Shown: in pieces, positions 20,457 to 30,933 of the stretch
Layout: each line of letters opens with the position of its first letter
How positions within the stretch are numbered: position 1 is the first letter of the stretch
Assembly: GCA_039105265.1 (NCBI GenBank)
Contig: JAPFFF010000019.1
Coordinates: 1,458,501-1,522,500, forward strand
DNA: 64,000 nt
Direction: 5' to 3'
Origin: Tritrichomonas musculus
Taxonomy: Eukaryota; Parabasalia; Tritrichomonadida; Tritrichomonadidae
Made by a program: the position numbers and the translations under genes
Notes under the pieces: model-generated
What the model saw: the letters and a program-made list of their open reading frames with translations, nothing else
Told to the model about the DNA's origin: nothing
The model's database searches: none

Positions 20457-21269
20457 ATGCTAAAACTGAAAATAAAGAAAGAGATAGATGTGCAATACTT
20501 ATACATTGATTGTGTTGAGGCTCGTTCACTCAAATCTTGTGATGCAAATGGTTGGTCTGATCCATTTGTTATAATTACTCTTGGAGAAAAAACAAAAATA
20601 GGTAAAACGCGATATATTGAACGAACTTTAAATCCAAGATGGATCCAAAGATTTCAATATGTAGGATCTATTGATATGAATCATAATGCGTATATTACAT
20701 TTACAGTAAAAGATTATGATGCAGTATCAAAAAATGATACGATAGGATACATAGAAATTCCATTATGTGATTTTGCGCAACATATGTGGTCTTCAAAATG
20801 GTACCGTCTTCAACCTGAAAAGGAAGGAGAAACAACCCGTGGTTGGATTTTACTCCGAATTCATTTATGTTTAAAGCCAGACGATGCTTTCAGAGAAGAA
20901 TTTCATGACAAAAGCGCTGATAACATGCATAATGAGCAATATATCCACGTTCATGGAGATGAGGTCCTTGTCAACAAAGCAACTTTGCAAAACGTAGAAA
21001 AGAATGATAGTATCCTGGAACAGAAAGAGAGAGAATTGGAAGAAGAAAAAGAAAGAGAAGAAGAAAAAAGGAAGGAAAGGGCAGGTAATATTTTCAATTT
21101 TGATAAAAAAACTTCAAAGCATAAACACAAGCACCACAAGCATAAGGGCAAAGATAAAGATGGTGATAAGTCGCAAGATTCAAATTCAACAGAAAACAAA
21201 AAGGAAAAAAATGATGATGATGATTCTGATGATAAAAGCTGTAGTTCTGATGATATTGAAAAGCCATGA
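20457..21269 (+). CDS. C2-domain protein with charged tail
   Basis: 270 residues. Residues about 12-140 form one C2 domain: the N-terminal strand LYIDCVEARSL, the first Ca-loop SCDANGWSDPFV with two aspartates, the NPRW turn, and the second Ca-loop VKDYDAVSKND with three aspartates. Calcium-dependent binding to phospholipid is therefore plausible. Residues about 175-270 are a very charged Glu/Lys coiled stretch, then a His/Lys run (KHKHKHHKHKG) and an acidic Ser/Asp end. Single C2 domains with low-complexity tails are common in trichomonads. It probably acts at a cytoplasmic membrane face; no signal peptide or membrane segment is visible. Confidence 0.85.
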   Translation: MLKLKIKKEIDVQYLYIDCVEARSLKSCDANGWSDPFVIITLGEKTKIGKTRYIERTLNPRWIQRFQYVGSIDMNHNAYITFTVKDYDAVSKNDTIGYIEIPLCDFAQHMWSSKWYRLQPEKEGETTRGWILLRIHLCLKPDDAFREEFHDKSADNMHNEQYIHVHGDEVLVNKATLQNVEKNDSILEQKERELEEEKEREEEKRKERAGNIFNFDKKTSKHKHKHHKHKGKDKDGDKSQDSNSTENKKEKNDDDDSDDKSCSSDDIEKP

Positions 21270-21743
21270 AAAAAATTGTTTTAAATCTATTGTAGCCTTA
21301 TTTTTATATTGTGCTACAAATACTGTCTTTCAAAATGATGTTTTTTTTTAGCATGTACTTTATATTGTGCTACAAAGATACTGATACATTAATCTTACTA
21401 AATATATTTATGTTAGAAAAGAAACCTAAAAAAAATTTAAAAAAATAATATTTGAAATGATCATTAAAAAACTACTTAGAAAAGCAATATTTCGTTTATA
21501 AATGTGTTTATGAATCATTATAACTTTATATCGCAAATAAAATACGTAATAATAGTCGAGAGTTAAGTATTCATGAAATTTGATAAAAAGTTTGATCAGT
21601 ATCAGAAATTTCTATCAGAAAAATAATGTAATTGAATGTTGATTTACATCACAAAACTCTTGAATATTTTTATTTGAATGTTGATCACAAAATTCTATTA
21701 ATATAGAAAAAAATGCATATAGAAACAGTTTTACTTCATTTTA
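21270..21743. other. Intergenic with short direct repeats
   Basis: 474 AT-rich bases. The word tatattgtgctacaaa occurs at 21305-21320 and again at 21361-21376. A looser pair built on ttgaatgttgat and cacaaaa occurs at about 21634 and 21675. No gene seen. A possible initiator (tcatt, 21736-21740) lies just before the acetyltransferase ATG. Confidence 0.6.
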
Positions 21744-22319
21744 ATGAAAAATATCGATATTGTTCTACTTCCAAAAGAAAAATGGGAAGGTCACGTGCTT
21801 CCAATTAGTTATACAACAAGTGAATATTATGATTTTTGTATAAATAAGCATGAGAATGGATTTCATATATCAATTGAAAAAAAGTCATTATCTCAACCCA
21901 TTACTCACACACCAGAAGAAAATGATTTTCCAGATATACTTTATGCTAAATATTTTCCAGATGCGCAGGCCTATGGTGTGCTAGAAGGTGAAAAGCTTGT
22001 TGCTGCAATTGAAGTATTCCCTGAAGATTGGTCAAATCGTCTACGTGTAACAGAACTTTGGGTTGCTGATCATTTGCAACGAAAAGGCATTGGTCATGCA
22101 CTGATGGAAAAGGCAAAAGAACAAGCAAGAAAAGACAAAAGGCGAGCAATTATTTTGGAAACGCAAACATGCAATGTAAACGCAATCGGATTTTATCTAC
22201 ATGAAGGATTCACATTTATTGGATGTGATATTTGCTGCTATTCAAATCATGATATTGAAGATAAAGGTGTAAGATTAGAATTGGGCTATTTTTTCCCTGA
22301 TGATCAAACCAAAAAGTAA
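21744..22319 (+). CDS. GNAT acetyltransferase, streptothricin-acetyltransferase-like
   Basis: 191 residues from ATG at 21744. The GNAT acetyl-CoA loop is LQRKGIGHAL at about residues 111-120, following the strand VTELWVA. It is followed by IILETQTCNVNAIGFY and GFTFIGCDICCY. The LETQTxNV plus GF(T)xxGxDxxxY signature is the one I know from bacterial streptothricin acetyltransferases (Sat/SatA), which acetylate the beta-lysine of the drug. The N-terminal 70 residues are less typical. The protein may act on a related amine or lysine side chain; drug resistance is not shown. No signal peptide. Such a family in an otherwise eukaryotic neighbourhood suggests acquisition from bacteria. Codon use looks as AT-rich as its neighbours, so transfer would not be very recent. 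Confidence 0.78.
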   Translation: MKNIDIVLLPKEKWEGHVLPISYTTSEYYDFCINKHENGFHISIEKKSLSQPITHTPEENDFPDILYAKYFPDAQAYGVLEGEKLVAAIEVFPEDWSNRLRVTELWVADHLQRKGIGHALMEKAKEQARKDKRRAIILETQTCNVNAIGFYLHEGFTFIGCDICCYSNHDIEDKGVRLELGYFFPDDQTKK

Positions 22320-22666
22320 TAATTTGAATTATTGATTAAAAAGTTTCCACTATTTCTTTTTTATTACTTTATATTCAAGATTATTTAAAATTCAAGAACC
22401 AGATAATTCAACATGTTATTAATAAATGTTCATTTAGAATCTTGAATTTTTTGCAAAATAATATTTATTTAATTATTTTACCCCACTAATAAGTCTTAAT
22501 TGATATACAATTTAGTATTATACGTAATATATATCAAATGGGATAACGATACATCTATAAAAATTAAAAAAAAAAAAAAAAAAGATAATTCCGAATAATA
22601 TATTTTACATACAAAGTGTTAAAAAAAATGAATGATCAATAAAAAAACACAAAAAAAAAAAAAAAA
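22320..22666. other. Intergenic, A-rich
   Basis: 347 bases between convergent genes, with A runs at about 22567-22582 and 22650-22665. No gene or structured element recognised. Confidence 0.65.
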
Positions 22667-23911
22667 TTACTTGTGCATATCTTCTAGTCTCATCTGTTCC
22701 CACCTGATTCCATTTCTATTTTCCAGGTTTTCGGCCTCAATTACGAGTGCAACAGACTGTAATCGGCTGATCCAGCCACTTTCACACAAAATAAGCAAAA
22801 TGGCAGAGTCCTGTGATAATTGAGAGATCCAGTAACGAACGATACGGAAATCATCCAATGACATGTTAACGAACAAAAAAATTAAATAGAATAGAATGTG
22901 TGAAAAATGTTTTTTGAAACGTCTAAATTCTTTGGTTTTCTTTTCTATTTCATCCAGCTCGATCAAAATATTGTCTTTGAAAAATAATTCAACTGATATA
23001 TTAAATAATTGAATGTATTTAAGTAAAAAATAAAGTCGAAGCGCAATGAATATACTAAAGCATTCAAATTTAAATGCGGTTCTAGGTGCATCGAGTCTTA
23101 GATTTGATGACCGTGCAACATCTGAGTAATCAAAGAAATGGAAAAAAGATGAGGGAACAGCAACTACAAAGCTGATTGCAAAGCATTCAAATAAATTAAT
23201 AAAAGGAAGTTCTAAATGAATTGAACAAATTCCATTCGATATCATTAATATCATCATATAAATAAATAAAAGTTGGAGCATTTCTGAGAGTATTCGAAAA
23301 TAAAATATAATAGTCCTTGAATCGGATCTTGCCATTGTATAAAGCTCTAGTGTTTGGAAGAAAAGATGCAAAATTGAAAAGAGTATTGAAAGTGAAAAGC
23401 GAGAATGAAGTGAATTCTTCACTTTTCTATTCAATATCCAATTTACAACCCATATTATTCCTAGAATAGAAAAAATAGAAAGTGAAATTGGTTTTAACTT
23501 CAGACTGGGTATCATTCTAGAATCTAGAAGTAATTTGTCATTTTGTTTGAATATATAATTTAATCTAAATTTGGCATGTCTATGATCACATACAGAGAAA
23601 ACAGGATACAATACATCAGGTTGAGATATATTTCCAAAGAAAGTGGCCATTTGATTGACAACTGGAATAAAAGCAGAAATTTTGGGAAAATCCTCTTCAG
23701 GAAGTTTACATATTGTTTTTTTCTTTGAAAGTCGCCGATACTCACGGTATGTACACAATGAAACAAAAAGATATTTTGCGTTCACTTGTGTAAAATTGAA
23801 ATGAAATTGACTACCTTTAAGGAAACCAAATTGATCAAGAATAGCTTTTTCACCCCATGTTTGAATTACATATGACCGCTTGTATAATAAAAAAAATAAA
23901 AAAAGGATCAT
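22667..23911 (-). CDS. Seven-TM protein, GOST (GPR107/TMEM87)-like
   Basis: 414 residues from ATG at 23911. A hydrophobic start (ILFLFFLLY) can serve as signal peptide. Residues about 20-140 look like a luminal beta-rich domain. About seven hydrophobic segments follow between residues 145 and 375, and a short cytoplasmic tail. A luminal domain ahead of seven TM helices with a long first loop is the layout of the GOST / lung-7TM family, which works in Golgi-endosome traffic. The luminal part is shorter than in animal members. I see no decisive signature, so a different 7-TM family remains possible. It is divergently placed with the coiled-coil gene at 24245. Confidence 0.5.
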   Translation of the reverse strand: MILFLFFLLYKRSYVIQTWGEKAILDQFGFLKGSQFHFNFTQVNAKYLFVSLCTYREYRRLSKKKTICKLPEEDFPKISAFIPVVNQMATFFGNISQPDVLYPVFSVCDHRHAKFRLNYIFKQNDKLLLDSRMIPSLKLKPISLSIFSILGIIWVVNWILNRKVKNSLHSRFSLSILFSILHLFFQTLELYTMARSDSRTIIFYFRILSEMLQLLFIYMMILMISNGICSIHLELPFINLFECFAISFVVAVPSSFFHFFDYSDVARSSNLRLDAPRTAFKFECFSIFIALRLYFLLKYIQLFNISVELFFKDNILIELDEIEKKTKEFRRFKKHFSHILFYLIFLFVNMSLDDFRIVRYWISQLSQDSAILLILCESGWISRLQSVALVIEAENLENRNGIRWEQMRLEDMHK

Positions 23912-24244
23912 TGGAGTGATTTTATATTAAGATCTATAGAAGAGAAACTTTTTCATTGTTACCCTAAATTTCGGTTCATTCAAATCCCTCAAACAATAAA
24001 ATCCTTTTTATTGCAATTGAGGTTCATCAATATAATTTTTTAATTCTAATTTTTTCATTTGTAAATATGTTATAAAAATAATTATATTATTTATTTCGTA
24101 AATTATATCCAAATATCTCAAGATACCAAAATGCATTTATACTGTCTAAATTTGACGTTTAAAGGTAAATAAATTTCACCAAGAATTTAAAAAATCGTTT
24201 TTGGTTTTTATAAAAATTATAATTTCATTAATTTCATTTTATAA
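23912..24244. other. Divergent intergenic region, nothing specific
   Basis: 333 AT-rich bases between two divergent starts, so both promoters must lie here. No clear motif found. Confidence 0.6.
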
Positions 24245-25525
24245 ATGTCCAATCTTCCTAAATATGCTCTTGAAATAAAAAATCGCCAATTTTCGCGTAG
24301 TGGACCACAAAATTTCACTCCTGTTCGATTTCCTGATGATATTGAAAATGATGATTTTAATAATAACGCATATGCAGACCCTAATATAATGCCAAGCGAA
24401 TTCGTTTCTAATCAAAACAATTCTAATCAGCCTTCTGAAGCTGATAAACTTCGCGAAATTATTACAGATCTTCAAGATCAAATTTCCCGCCTTAGAATTG
24501 ATGATACAGAAACGGACGAACTTGAGCAACAAATTGAAAATGAGAGGCTAAATGGTTTAGATTTTTCAAAACAAGTTGAAGAAGCTTCTCAACAACTAAA
24601 AGGCTCACAAGATCTTGCTAAAGCTCAAGAAGACGAAGTATCTTATTTTGAATCAGTTTTATCTGGTAAAAATGAACTTGCCACAGCTAAAGAAAACATG
24701 CTAAATCGACTTCATGCTGAATACGACTCATTAATGAGAGACTATAAAAGAATTTTAGGAACAACAAGAAATCAAACTATTCAGATTCGCCAAGCAAAAG
24801 AAGAAATCGAAAGCCTTCAAAGAGAAATACAAGATCTTCATCTTGAAATTTCTAATGCAACTGCTAAATACGATAATTTCTCACCTCCGCCTCCAGCTTA
24901 TAATGATTTTCGGCCTTATTTGAGTGATGATGTTTTTACACTTGACAATCATCAAACAGAATTTGACAACAATAATAATAATAATTTTATTCAGAAAATC
25001 GACTTTCCAGATGATAATCAGGTTTCTCCATCACAAGTCAATACAAAAAGAAATAATGTTCCAGCTGCAATGAGAGATTCGTTTGGGCTTTCCTTTACAG
25101 ATGGTTCTGACATTCCAAATAATAACAACGGATTTTCACCTGATAGTGGTGGCTATAATATTTCTGGCAGTGGAGTAGGTTTACCCCCACGAGGTCCATT
25201 TAGTCCTGTCCGTACAGGCACTCCGAGAGCAATGGCAGATAACATCTCTTTTCAAATTGATAATAATGATAATTCGAATCAAAATGGAAGCGGTGTTGGC
25301 AGTGAATATGATGACAACATGACAATAGAACAGATAAGGACCGAATTAAAGTTTTTAATGCAGGAAAAAGAAGAAACAGAAAAAATTGTTAATCGATCTC
25401 CGCCAAAAGGAATGCCTATTTCTCGCGCCAGGAGAATTAGGCAAGAAAATGAAGACAAGCTTGATATGATAGATCAGAAAATGGGTAAATTAAGGCTTCT
25501 TTTGAAGCAAAGGAACTCGCTTTAA
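24245..25525 (+). CDS. Coiled-coil protein of unknown function
   Basis: 426 residues from ATG at 24245. Residues about 65-215 are heptad-rich coiled coil (ADKLREIITDLQDQISRLRI through REIQDLHLEI). A Pro/Asn/Gly-rich linker runs from about 215 to 350 with a polyasparagine tract. A compact C-terminal helical pair spans about 355-426 (TIEQIRTELKFLMQEKEETE, then PKGMPISRARRIRQENEDKL). The last part has the shape of a small conserved module (helix, proline break, basic helix) and could be a cytoskeletal or basal-body interaction motif. I do not recognise the family. No membrane segment. Confidence 0.6.
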   Translation: MSNLPKYALEIKNRQFSRSGPQNFTPVRFPDDIENDDFNNNAYADPNIMPSEFVSNQNNSNQPSEADKLREIITDLQDQISRLRIDDTETDELEQQIENERLNGLDFSKQVEEASQQLKGSQDLAKAQEDEVSYFESVLSGKNELATAKENMLNRLHAEYDSLMRDYKRILGTTRNQTIQIRQAKEEIESLQREIQDLHLEISNATAKYDNFSPPPPAYNDFRPYLSDDVFTLDNHQTEFDNNNNNNFIQKIDFPDDNQVSPSQVNTKRNNVPAAMRDSFGLSFTDGSDIPNNNNGFSPDSGGYNISGSGVGLPPRGPFSPVRTGTPRAMADNISFQIDNNDNSNQNGSGVGSEYDDNMTIEQIRTELKFLMQEKEETEKIVNRSPPKGMPISRARRIRQENEDKLDMIDQKMGKLRLLLKQRNSL

Positions 25526-25874
25526 ATATGTTATTTGTTTTTATATATAAAATTAAAAATATCTCATAATGATAATCTGCTTTTTATACTTTATTGTAAC
25601 TACTTTTTTTTTTTTTTTTTATGCTAACTTTCTTAATAACTGATATTATCGTATTATCTCAATCAACGCATCAGTAAAAAAGAATGATGTTCTTTGCTAA
25701 ATTTACATTCTAGTAATTAATTTATTTTTATTTTTCAGTCAGCTAAATTTGTATTGGTTAATGTTATAAATTTAAATACATAAAAATATCAATGAATAAG
25801 ATCAAATAAAAATATAAATATTATAATATAATATAAACCAATGTTTATAATGTAAAATCAAATTCAAAACCAAA
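25526..25874. other. Convergent intergenic region
   Basis: 349 bases between the 3' ends of the coiled-coil and ubiquitin-eL40 genes. It has a T run at about 25605-25620 and otherwise AT-rich sequence; nothing else seen. Confidence 0.6.
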
Positions 25875-26273
25875 TTACTTAAGTTCCTTCTTAGCACGGA
25901 TTTTCTTGCAATGGCCGCATCTCTTGTGACGGCATTGTTCTGCACCAATAGCAAGTCTGGCATAGCATTTACGGCATACTTTACGGTTGCAGTTTGTTTT
26001 TTCGGCAAGAAGTCTGAGTGTTGGTTCGTAGCTATCTTTTCCACCGCCACCACGAAGTCTTAAAACAAGGTGGAGTGTTGAATCTTTCTGTATTGAATAA
26101 TCTTGAAGTGTGTTTCCATCTTCGAGCTGTTTTCCTGCGAAAATAAGACGTTGTTGATCTGGAGGAATACCTTCCTTGTCTTGGATTTTGGCCTTAACAT
26201 CTTCGATACGATCGGTTGGCTCAACTTCGAGAGTAATATGTTTTCCTGTGAGAGTTTTGACGAAAATTTGCAT
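25875..26273 (-). CDS. Ubiquitin-ribosomal protein eL40 fusion
   Basis: 132 residues from ATG at 26273. Residues 1-76 are ubiquitin ([11 protein letters not shown]..., ending LRLRGG) with all seven lysines kept and a few changes against the human form, including His at 12, Asp at 25 and Asn at 54. Residues 77-132 are eL40: [20 protein letters not shown] then CRKCYARL and [11 protein letters not shown], giving the zinc-binding cysteines. The tail is about 56 residues against the usual 52, with a short Gly-rich insertion after the cleavage site. Deubiquitinases release free ubiquitin and eL40, which enters the 60S subunit. The start sits about 500 bases from the end of the Polinton fossil. Confidence 0.97.
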   Translation of the reverse strand: MQIFVKTLTGKHITLEVEPTDRIEDVKAKIQDKEGIPPDQQRLIFAGKQLEDGNTLQDYSIQKDSTLHLVLRLRGGGGKDSYEPTLRLLAEKTNCNRKVCRKCYARLAIGAEQCRHKRCGHCKKIRAKKELK

Positions 26274-26766
26274 TTCCCAAAATAAAAATTTTTAAAATAA
26301 TTTCAACCGTTGGCCGCATAAAAATTTTACAAAATTTTATAAAATAATAAAATCTATAAAAAGATTATATAAAATAATAAAATCTTTTTTAATTTGTTCG
26401 TTCTTGACTAATAGCAGCAACACCATCAATGAATATTCTCAGTATTGAACCATATGATTGTCCAACATAATCGAATTTGACATTTCTTGTACTGTTTTTC
26501 CAGCTCTTGAACGTAATGTTGTTAAAAGATTCTCTTCAACATTTTCAACTATTAACTTAAGGTGAAATTGAGAATTAGCATTAAAACAGGTTTTAGTTTG
26601 ATATCATTAAACCTCCTAAATTAAGAAAATTAATTACAATAGCTTTTTCATCATTTTCACTTTTTCCTAAAATTATCTTCATTTTCTCAGTTGTTTCAGT
26701 CATGTTCTCATTTAATAATTTCAAAGTATCATTATCGCAATTGTTAATCGTCAATGAACCATTAAT
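26274..26766. other. Flank of Polinton fossil, no recognised gene
   Basis: 493 bases between the ubiquitin-eL40 start and the left end of the Polinton. The first 60-100 bases must hold the ubiquitin promoter. From about 26400 the minus strand carries short frames with protein-like composition but no family I recognise; they may be remains of an older insertion or a dead host gene. Confidence 0.5.
26305..26311 (-). promoter_or_regulatory. Myb-like AACGGTT before ubiquitin-eL40
   Basis: AACCGTT on the plus strand, AACGGTT in the gene direction, 32 bases before the ATG. Third occurrence of this heptamer near a start in the window. Inference. Confidence 0.3.
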
Positions 26767-27077
26767 AGTTAGATATAGTAGTGGGTGTTGCACACCACAC
26801 TACACACATGAAACTTACACTTTTGGTCTATTTTAATAACGAAAATGACAAAATGACAATCAATTAGCAATGTCATGATTTACGTCTCGTGGCGCGTATT
26901 TTTAATGTATAACGTCAACGATAGGCTCATTGGTGATGTTTCAACAATTGATACAACAAATGATATTCATAAATTGTCATTCATCAGATGATGCACAAAT
27001 GAAATATAATTTATTGATATCATAAGTGAAACGATTAACTGACCCAATCGATTACACACCAATACCAAAAGAATACG
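26767..27077 (+). repeat. Left terminal inverted repeat of Polinton fossil
   Basis: 311 bases, reverse complement of 32885-33195. The outer 75 or so bases differ clearly between arms while the inner 235 or so are almost identical. The inner end contains the first codons of the terminal gene (reading MKRLTDPIDYTPIPKEY), so both ends of the element carry the same gene start. Confidence 0.88.
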
Positions 27078-27652
27078 TGTTCTTCAGGGAAGATGGAAAG
27101 CAAGACAATGATAGACCAAATAGATTTTATTTTAATTTACCAGCTGATTGGTGCACTGCAGACAAAGGAGAGACAATTATTGGCTTTCGTACAATATGGA
27201 TGTTAGCGAGACGTCGTAAATTGGAATTTAATATCAAAGTCAGAAAATATTTCAGAAAAGACACATCGAAAGTGAGTCAAGTTGAATGCAATATTGTTTC
27301 AGGGTTATCAACAGACAAGGATTTGAGAGAAGTTTGGAAAGATATGAATGAACAATTAAATATCGCTTTAAGACATTACAATAATTATCAATGGAAAGAA
27401 GGATATCCAAAGTTTTTCATCAATGATGAAGAGATACCAGAGATGTATATCAAAAATCAAAAACGAATTAGAGACGTTCAAATGGACGGATACTATGACT
27501 ACAACAAAAAGATGTTTATCGAAACTATTTATTCAGCAGCAAATGAACTAAAGGAAGATGAAGTAGATGAAGATGATAAAAATAAATTATGTCATGTTGA
27601 TTTAGCGAATACATTTAAATATAGATATTATGATAAAAATAACAAAGAATAG
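27026..27652 (+). pseudogene. Polinton-associated gene of unknown function (fossil)
   Basis: About 208 codons beginning inside the left terminal repeat. The product is charged, with no domain I recognise; a minor virion or accessory role is possible. Part of the element. Confidence 0.5.
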
Positions 27653-27844
27653 TATAACGAACCACATGTTAAATGTGATTTTGCGGATATCATGAATTTT
27701 GGCTTTGAGCCGTTTCAAAATGACCCGAACAATTATATGGATATAACTGATGACAAGGTTGAAGGAAGTTGTTATATATATAAAATGACTTTCAAATCAA
27801 TTGAAGATTTATATAATCGTTTTCAATGGCGAACACCGTCTTAA

Positions 27845-28873
27845 TTTGTACCACTAGCGAAAAGATATGGATTTAATGAAAAGGAAGCAAGAGAATATTT
27901 GAAAAATAATATCATTCATGATGTAGTACCAGACAAACCAAAATATATGAATATCTATTCAAAACATCCTGGAGGATATCAAATAGACACATTCATTAAT
28001 AACAGACGAAAGAATGAATTAAATTATTTGATGTTCATTAATATAAACACACGCAAAGCTTACAGTTATCCATTGGTTGGGAAAGGAGCAAAAACAATAA
28101 TAGAAGCATTTAATAAATTCATTGATGATGTCAAAAATGTGTATTCAATAACGTCAGACCAAGACCCAGCATATTTGTCAAATGAATTCTTGGATTACAT
28201 TAAATCAAAGAACATTATTTATAGAACAACAGAAGACAATAATCATAATGTGTTGGGAATAATAAATCGATTCATGAGAACAATTAGGGATATGATAGGT
28301 GAAAATAGATATATTGCTGAAGATGAAATGAAATCATTAATTGAAGCATATAATGAAACACCACACAAATCATTGAATAATAGAGCACCAAATGATATAA
28401 CAGAAAATGATGAAATGGAATATATTAAAAAAATGTCTAAAAATAATCCATATGATTATAAGCCTGATGATAGAGTGAGAATAGTTAACATTGATGGTCC
28501 ATCGTGGGCGAAGGCAAAAAGACGTTCACATGTTAGCAAAGAGGCATTTATTGTTGATTCAAAAATAGGAAATCAATTTATGATTAAAGCTAAAGATAAA
28601 TCAGTTGATAAATATCCTGGATATCAATTAGTGAAGACAGATAATAAAAATATTGCTGAGACATTGAAGGATGGTAAACGTGGAATTATTGACAAAATAA
28701 CTGGCTACAATAAAAAATTAAATCAATATCAAGTCGTTTATGAAGGCGGTGTGAAAGATAAGATAGCAGCGAGAAATTTGAGAGAAGGTAATCCAGCGAT
28801 GTTGAGTCGAATGGAACGTGAATATTGGAGCAAACAACAAACGATACCACAACAAATATTAAAATGGTCTTAA
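27845..28873 (+). pseudogene. Polinton integrase region (rve type, fossil)
   Basis: Shows the retroviral-type integrase core: a strand with GGYQIDTFI, then YSITSDQDPAYLSNEF, then the helix with NHNVLGIINRFMRTIRDMI, and PHKSLNNRAPND after it. A basic C-terminal part with chromo/SH3-like composition follows (DDRVRIV, KDKIAARNLREG). This is the enzyme that joins Polinton ends to target DNA. It is one of the parts that identify the element. Confidence 0.8.
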
Positions 28874-28988
28874 TTGTTGTTCATATATTTATTATATATT
28901 TTTGAAAATTTATTGATGACAAATCCTGTAATTTCAATATACATTTGAATGACAGCCATTCGTTCTAAAAGCTTTAAATAATCTTCGA

Positions 28989-29864
28989 ATGAAACATTTA
29001 TATATGAATAAAATGAGCAGATTAATAAAACAAGTTGAATCACTAATTAAAACAACATTGAAGAAAAATGAGAAAGAAATTGAAGGCGCATTGATTAAAC
29101 CATTATCACCAGACTATCCATTTTCAACAAATGGTATATATTTTCTGATTGGCAAACCAGGTAGTGGTAAAACATATTGGCTATGGAAACATATTATGAT
29201 AACGGAAAAGCTATTAAAACATTCATATTATAATTAAATCATTTTTTGTTCAACTAGTGGTAAAGCTGATAAGACATCTGAAGTGTTGAGTAAAAATATT
29301 AAAACAAAAATCAATTATGTTAGTGAAGATGAATTGATGAATTATTTGAAGAAACATATCAAACGCAAAACGAAATATTATGCAATGGTGAAACATGTAT
29401 TGTCTAAACTAAAAGAAACGTCAGAAGAGATGGCACGATTAATAAACAAACATTCATTGTTTGATATTGAAGATAGAATAGCTTTAATTTCAAACAAGCT
29501 TGTCAAATATAACACGACAGCTTATCCATATCATACATTGATTATACTTGATGATTGTGCTGGTAGTGATTTGTTGAAGAATGGAAATAGTGAATTCATA
29601 AGATTGTTGACAAAAACGAGACACTATAATTTGACATGTATAATGGCTTTTCAAACATTGAGATTCGTTCATTTGAATCCAAAACGTATGGCTACAGATA
29701 TTATTTGTTATAGCGGATTTAGCAAAGAGGATTTCACAGCATTATTGATGCAAACGAATAATAATCTTGATGTTAAATCGACAGTTAATGAATATCTACA
29801 ACATGATGACCCACATAATAAATTTATAATGAATATCACAGCAGGTAAATATTATTTTGAATAA
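28989..29864 (+). pseudogene. Polinton packaging-ATPase region (FtsK/HerA type, fossil)
   Basis: A P-loop GKPGSGKTYW near 29150 and a Walker-B-like LIILDDCAG near 29545 mark the genome-packaging ATPase typical of Polintons and adenovirus-like relatives. This region is not intact. Order (integrase, ATPase, small genes, capsid) fits the family. Confidence 0.75.
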
Positions 29865-29887
29865 TAATTGATTTTATTAAATTATAA

Positions 29888-30352
29888 ATGGGTTTCAACA
29901 AGTTTCTGAAAAATTTAATTAGGGAAGGAATAATTGGACACGAGCTTAGACACGTTTTTGGTGCTGCAGATTTTATGACAAATGGTTTGGCGAGAAAGTT
30001 TTATGACAACACTATAACATTTATGAATAATAATACCAAAAATATTGGAATATTATTGAATACCGCTGGAAATACATTACTAAAAGATTCGATAAGAAAT
30101 GGTTTATCATCTATATCTGACGAGGCTATTAAATGGCTTCCAAATAGCAAACTCAAAAGCACATTGAAAAAAATTAATAATGTAGCTCAAGGAAGACTAG
30201 AAGATTATAAAAAAATAAAACAAATGCCAAAATTTGAAGATATAAATGAAGCTATGAAATATAGAAACGATAGAATAAATGGCATCGGTGCCACAGCAGC
30301 AAAAGAAAAATTAGGGAAAAGACAAAGAAATAGAATGGCGGGATATCAATGA
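29888..30352 (+). pseudogene. Small Polinton gene, possible virion component (fossil)
   Basis: 154 codons, starting MGFNKFLKNLIREG with GHELRHVF nearby and a basic tail (KEKLGKRQRNRMAG). Position between the ATPase and the capsid-like gene suggests a minor virion protein, but I cannot place the family. Confidence 0.45.
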
Positions 30353-30394
30353 TAGTGCTTTTCGATGTTTTTCTTTGTTTAAAACTGTTTTTAG

Positions 30395-30895
30395 TTGATA
30401 TTTAAATGTCCAAACAAATTAGAGACAGTAAACGATTGGCTATTATACAACGATGGCTACAAGGTCATGATGATGAAAATTATGAAGTGTTGCCAACGAG
30501 AACTGAAGGTCGTTATATTGTACGCGAACGAAAGAAACCAGTTATCGAATCAAATGATGATACAACTAATGAATCAAAATGACAATGAAGCAACTGATGA
30601 TGAAGATGAAGAACAAACAAAACCAACACGTCATCGAAAAACTAAAACAAAAGACCCGACTATTGATTACGAGATTCTAAATGAATTAAAACAATTAGGC
30701 GAATAGATGAAAATGAATCGTCAACGTAAAGAACAGAAGCAATTAATGAAAGAAGTCTTTCGAAAACAAATGAACAAACATTATCAACAACCACCAATAT
30801 CATATAATGATTATTCAAATGAAAATAATATTAATGAAAACATTGAAGCAACTATACCTCATAGACGAAATAATATATTTGCGGATATGGCTTGA
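30395..30895 (+). pseudogene. Small charged Polinton genes of unknown function (fossil)
   Basis: Two adjoining short frames of very charged, Asp/Glu/Lys/Gln-rich composition between the small virion-like gene and the capsid-like gene. No family recognised. Confidence 0.35.
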
Positions 30896-30933
30896 TGAAT
30901 GAGTTAATTCATGTTTTTTATTTTTGATGTAAA

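Noticed and set aside
26593-26793. 66-codon frame overlapping the Polinton left end
   Set aside because: It crosses the end of the terminal repeat and shows no family; listed only as flank sequence.
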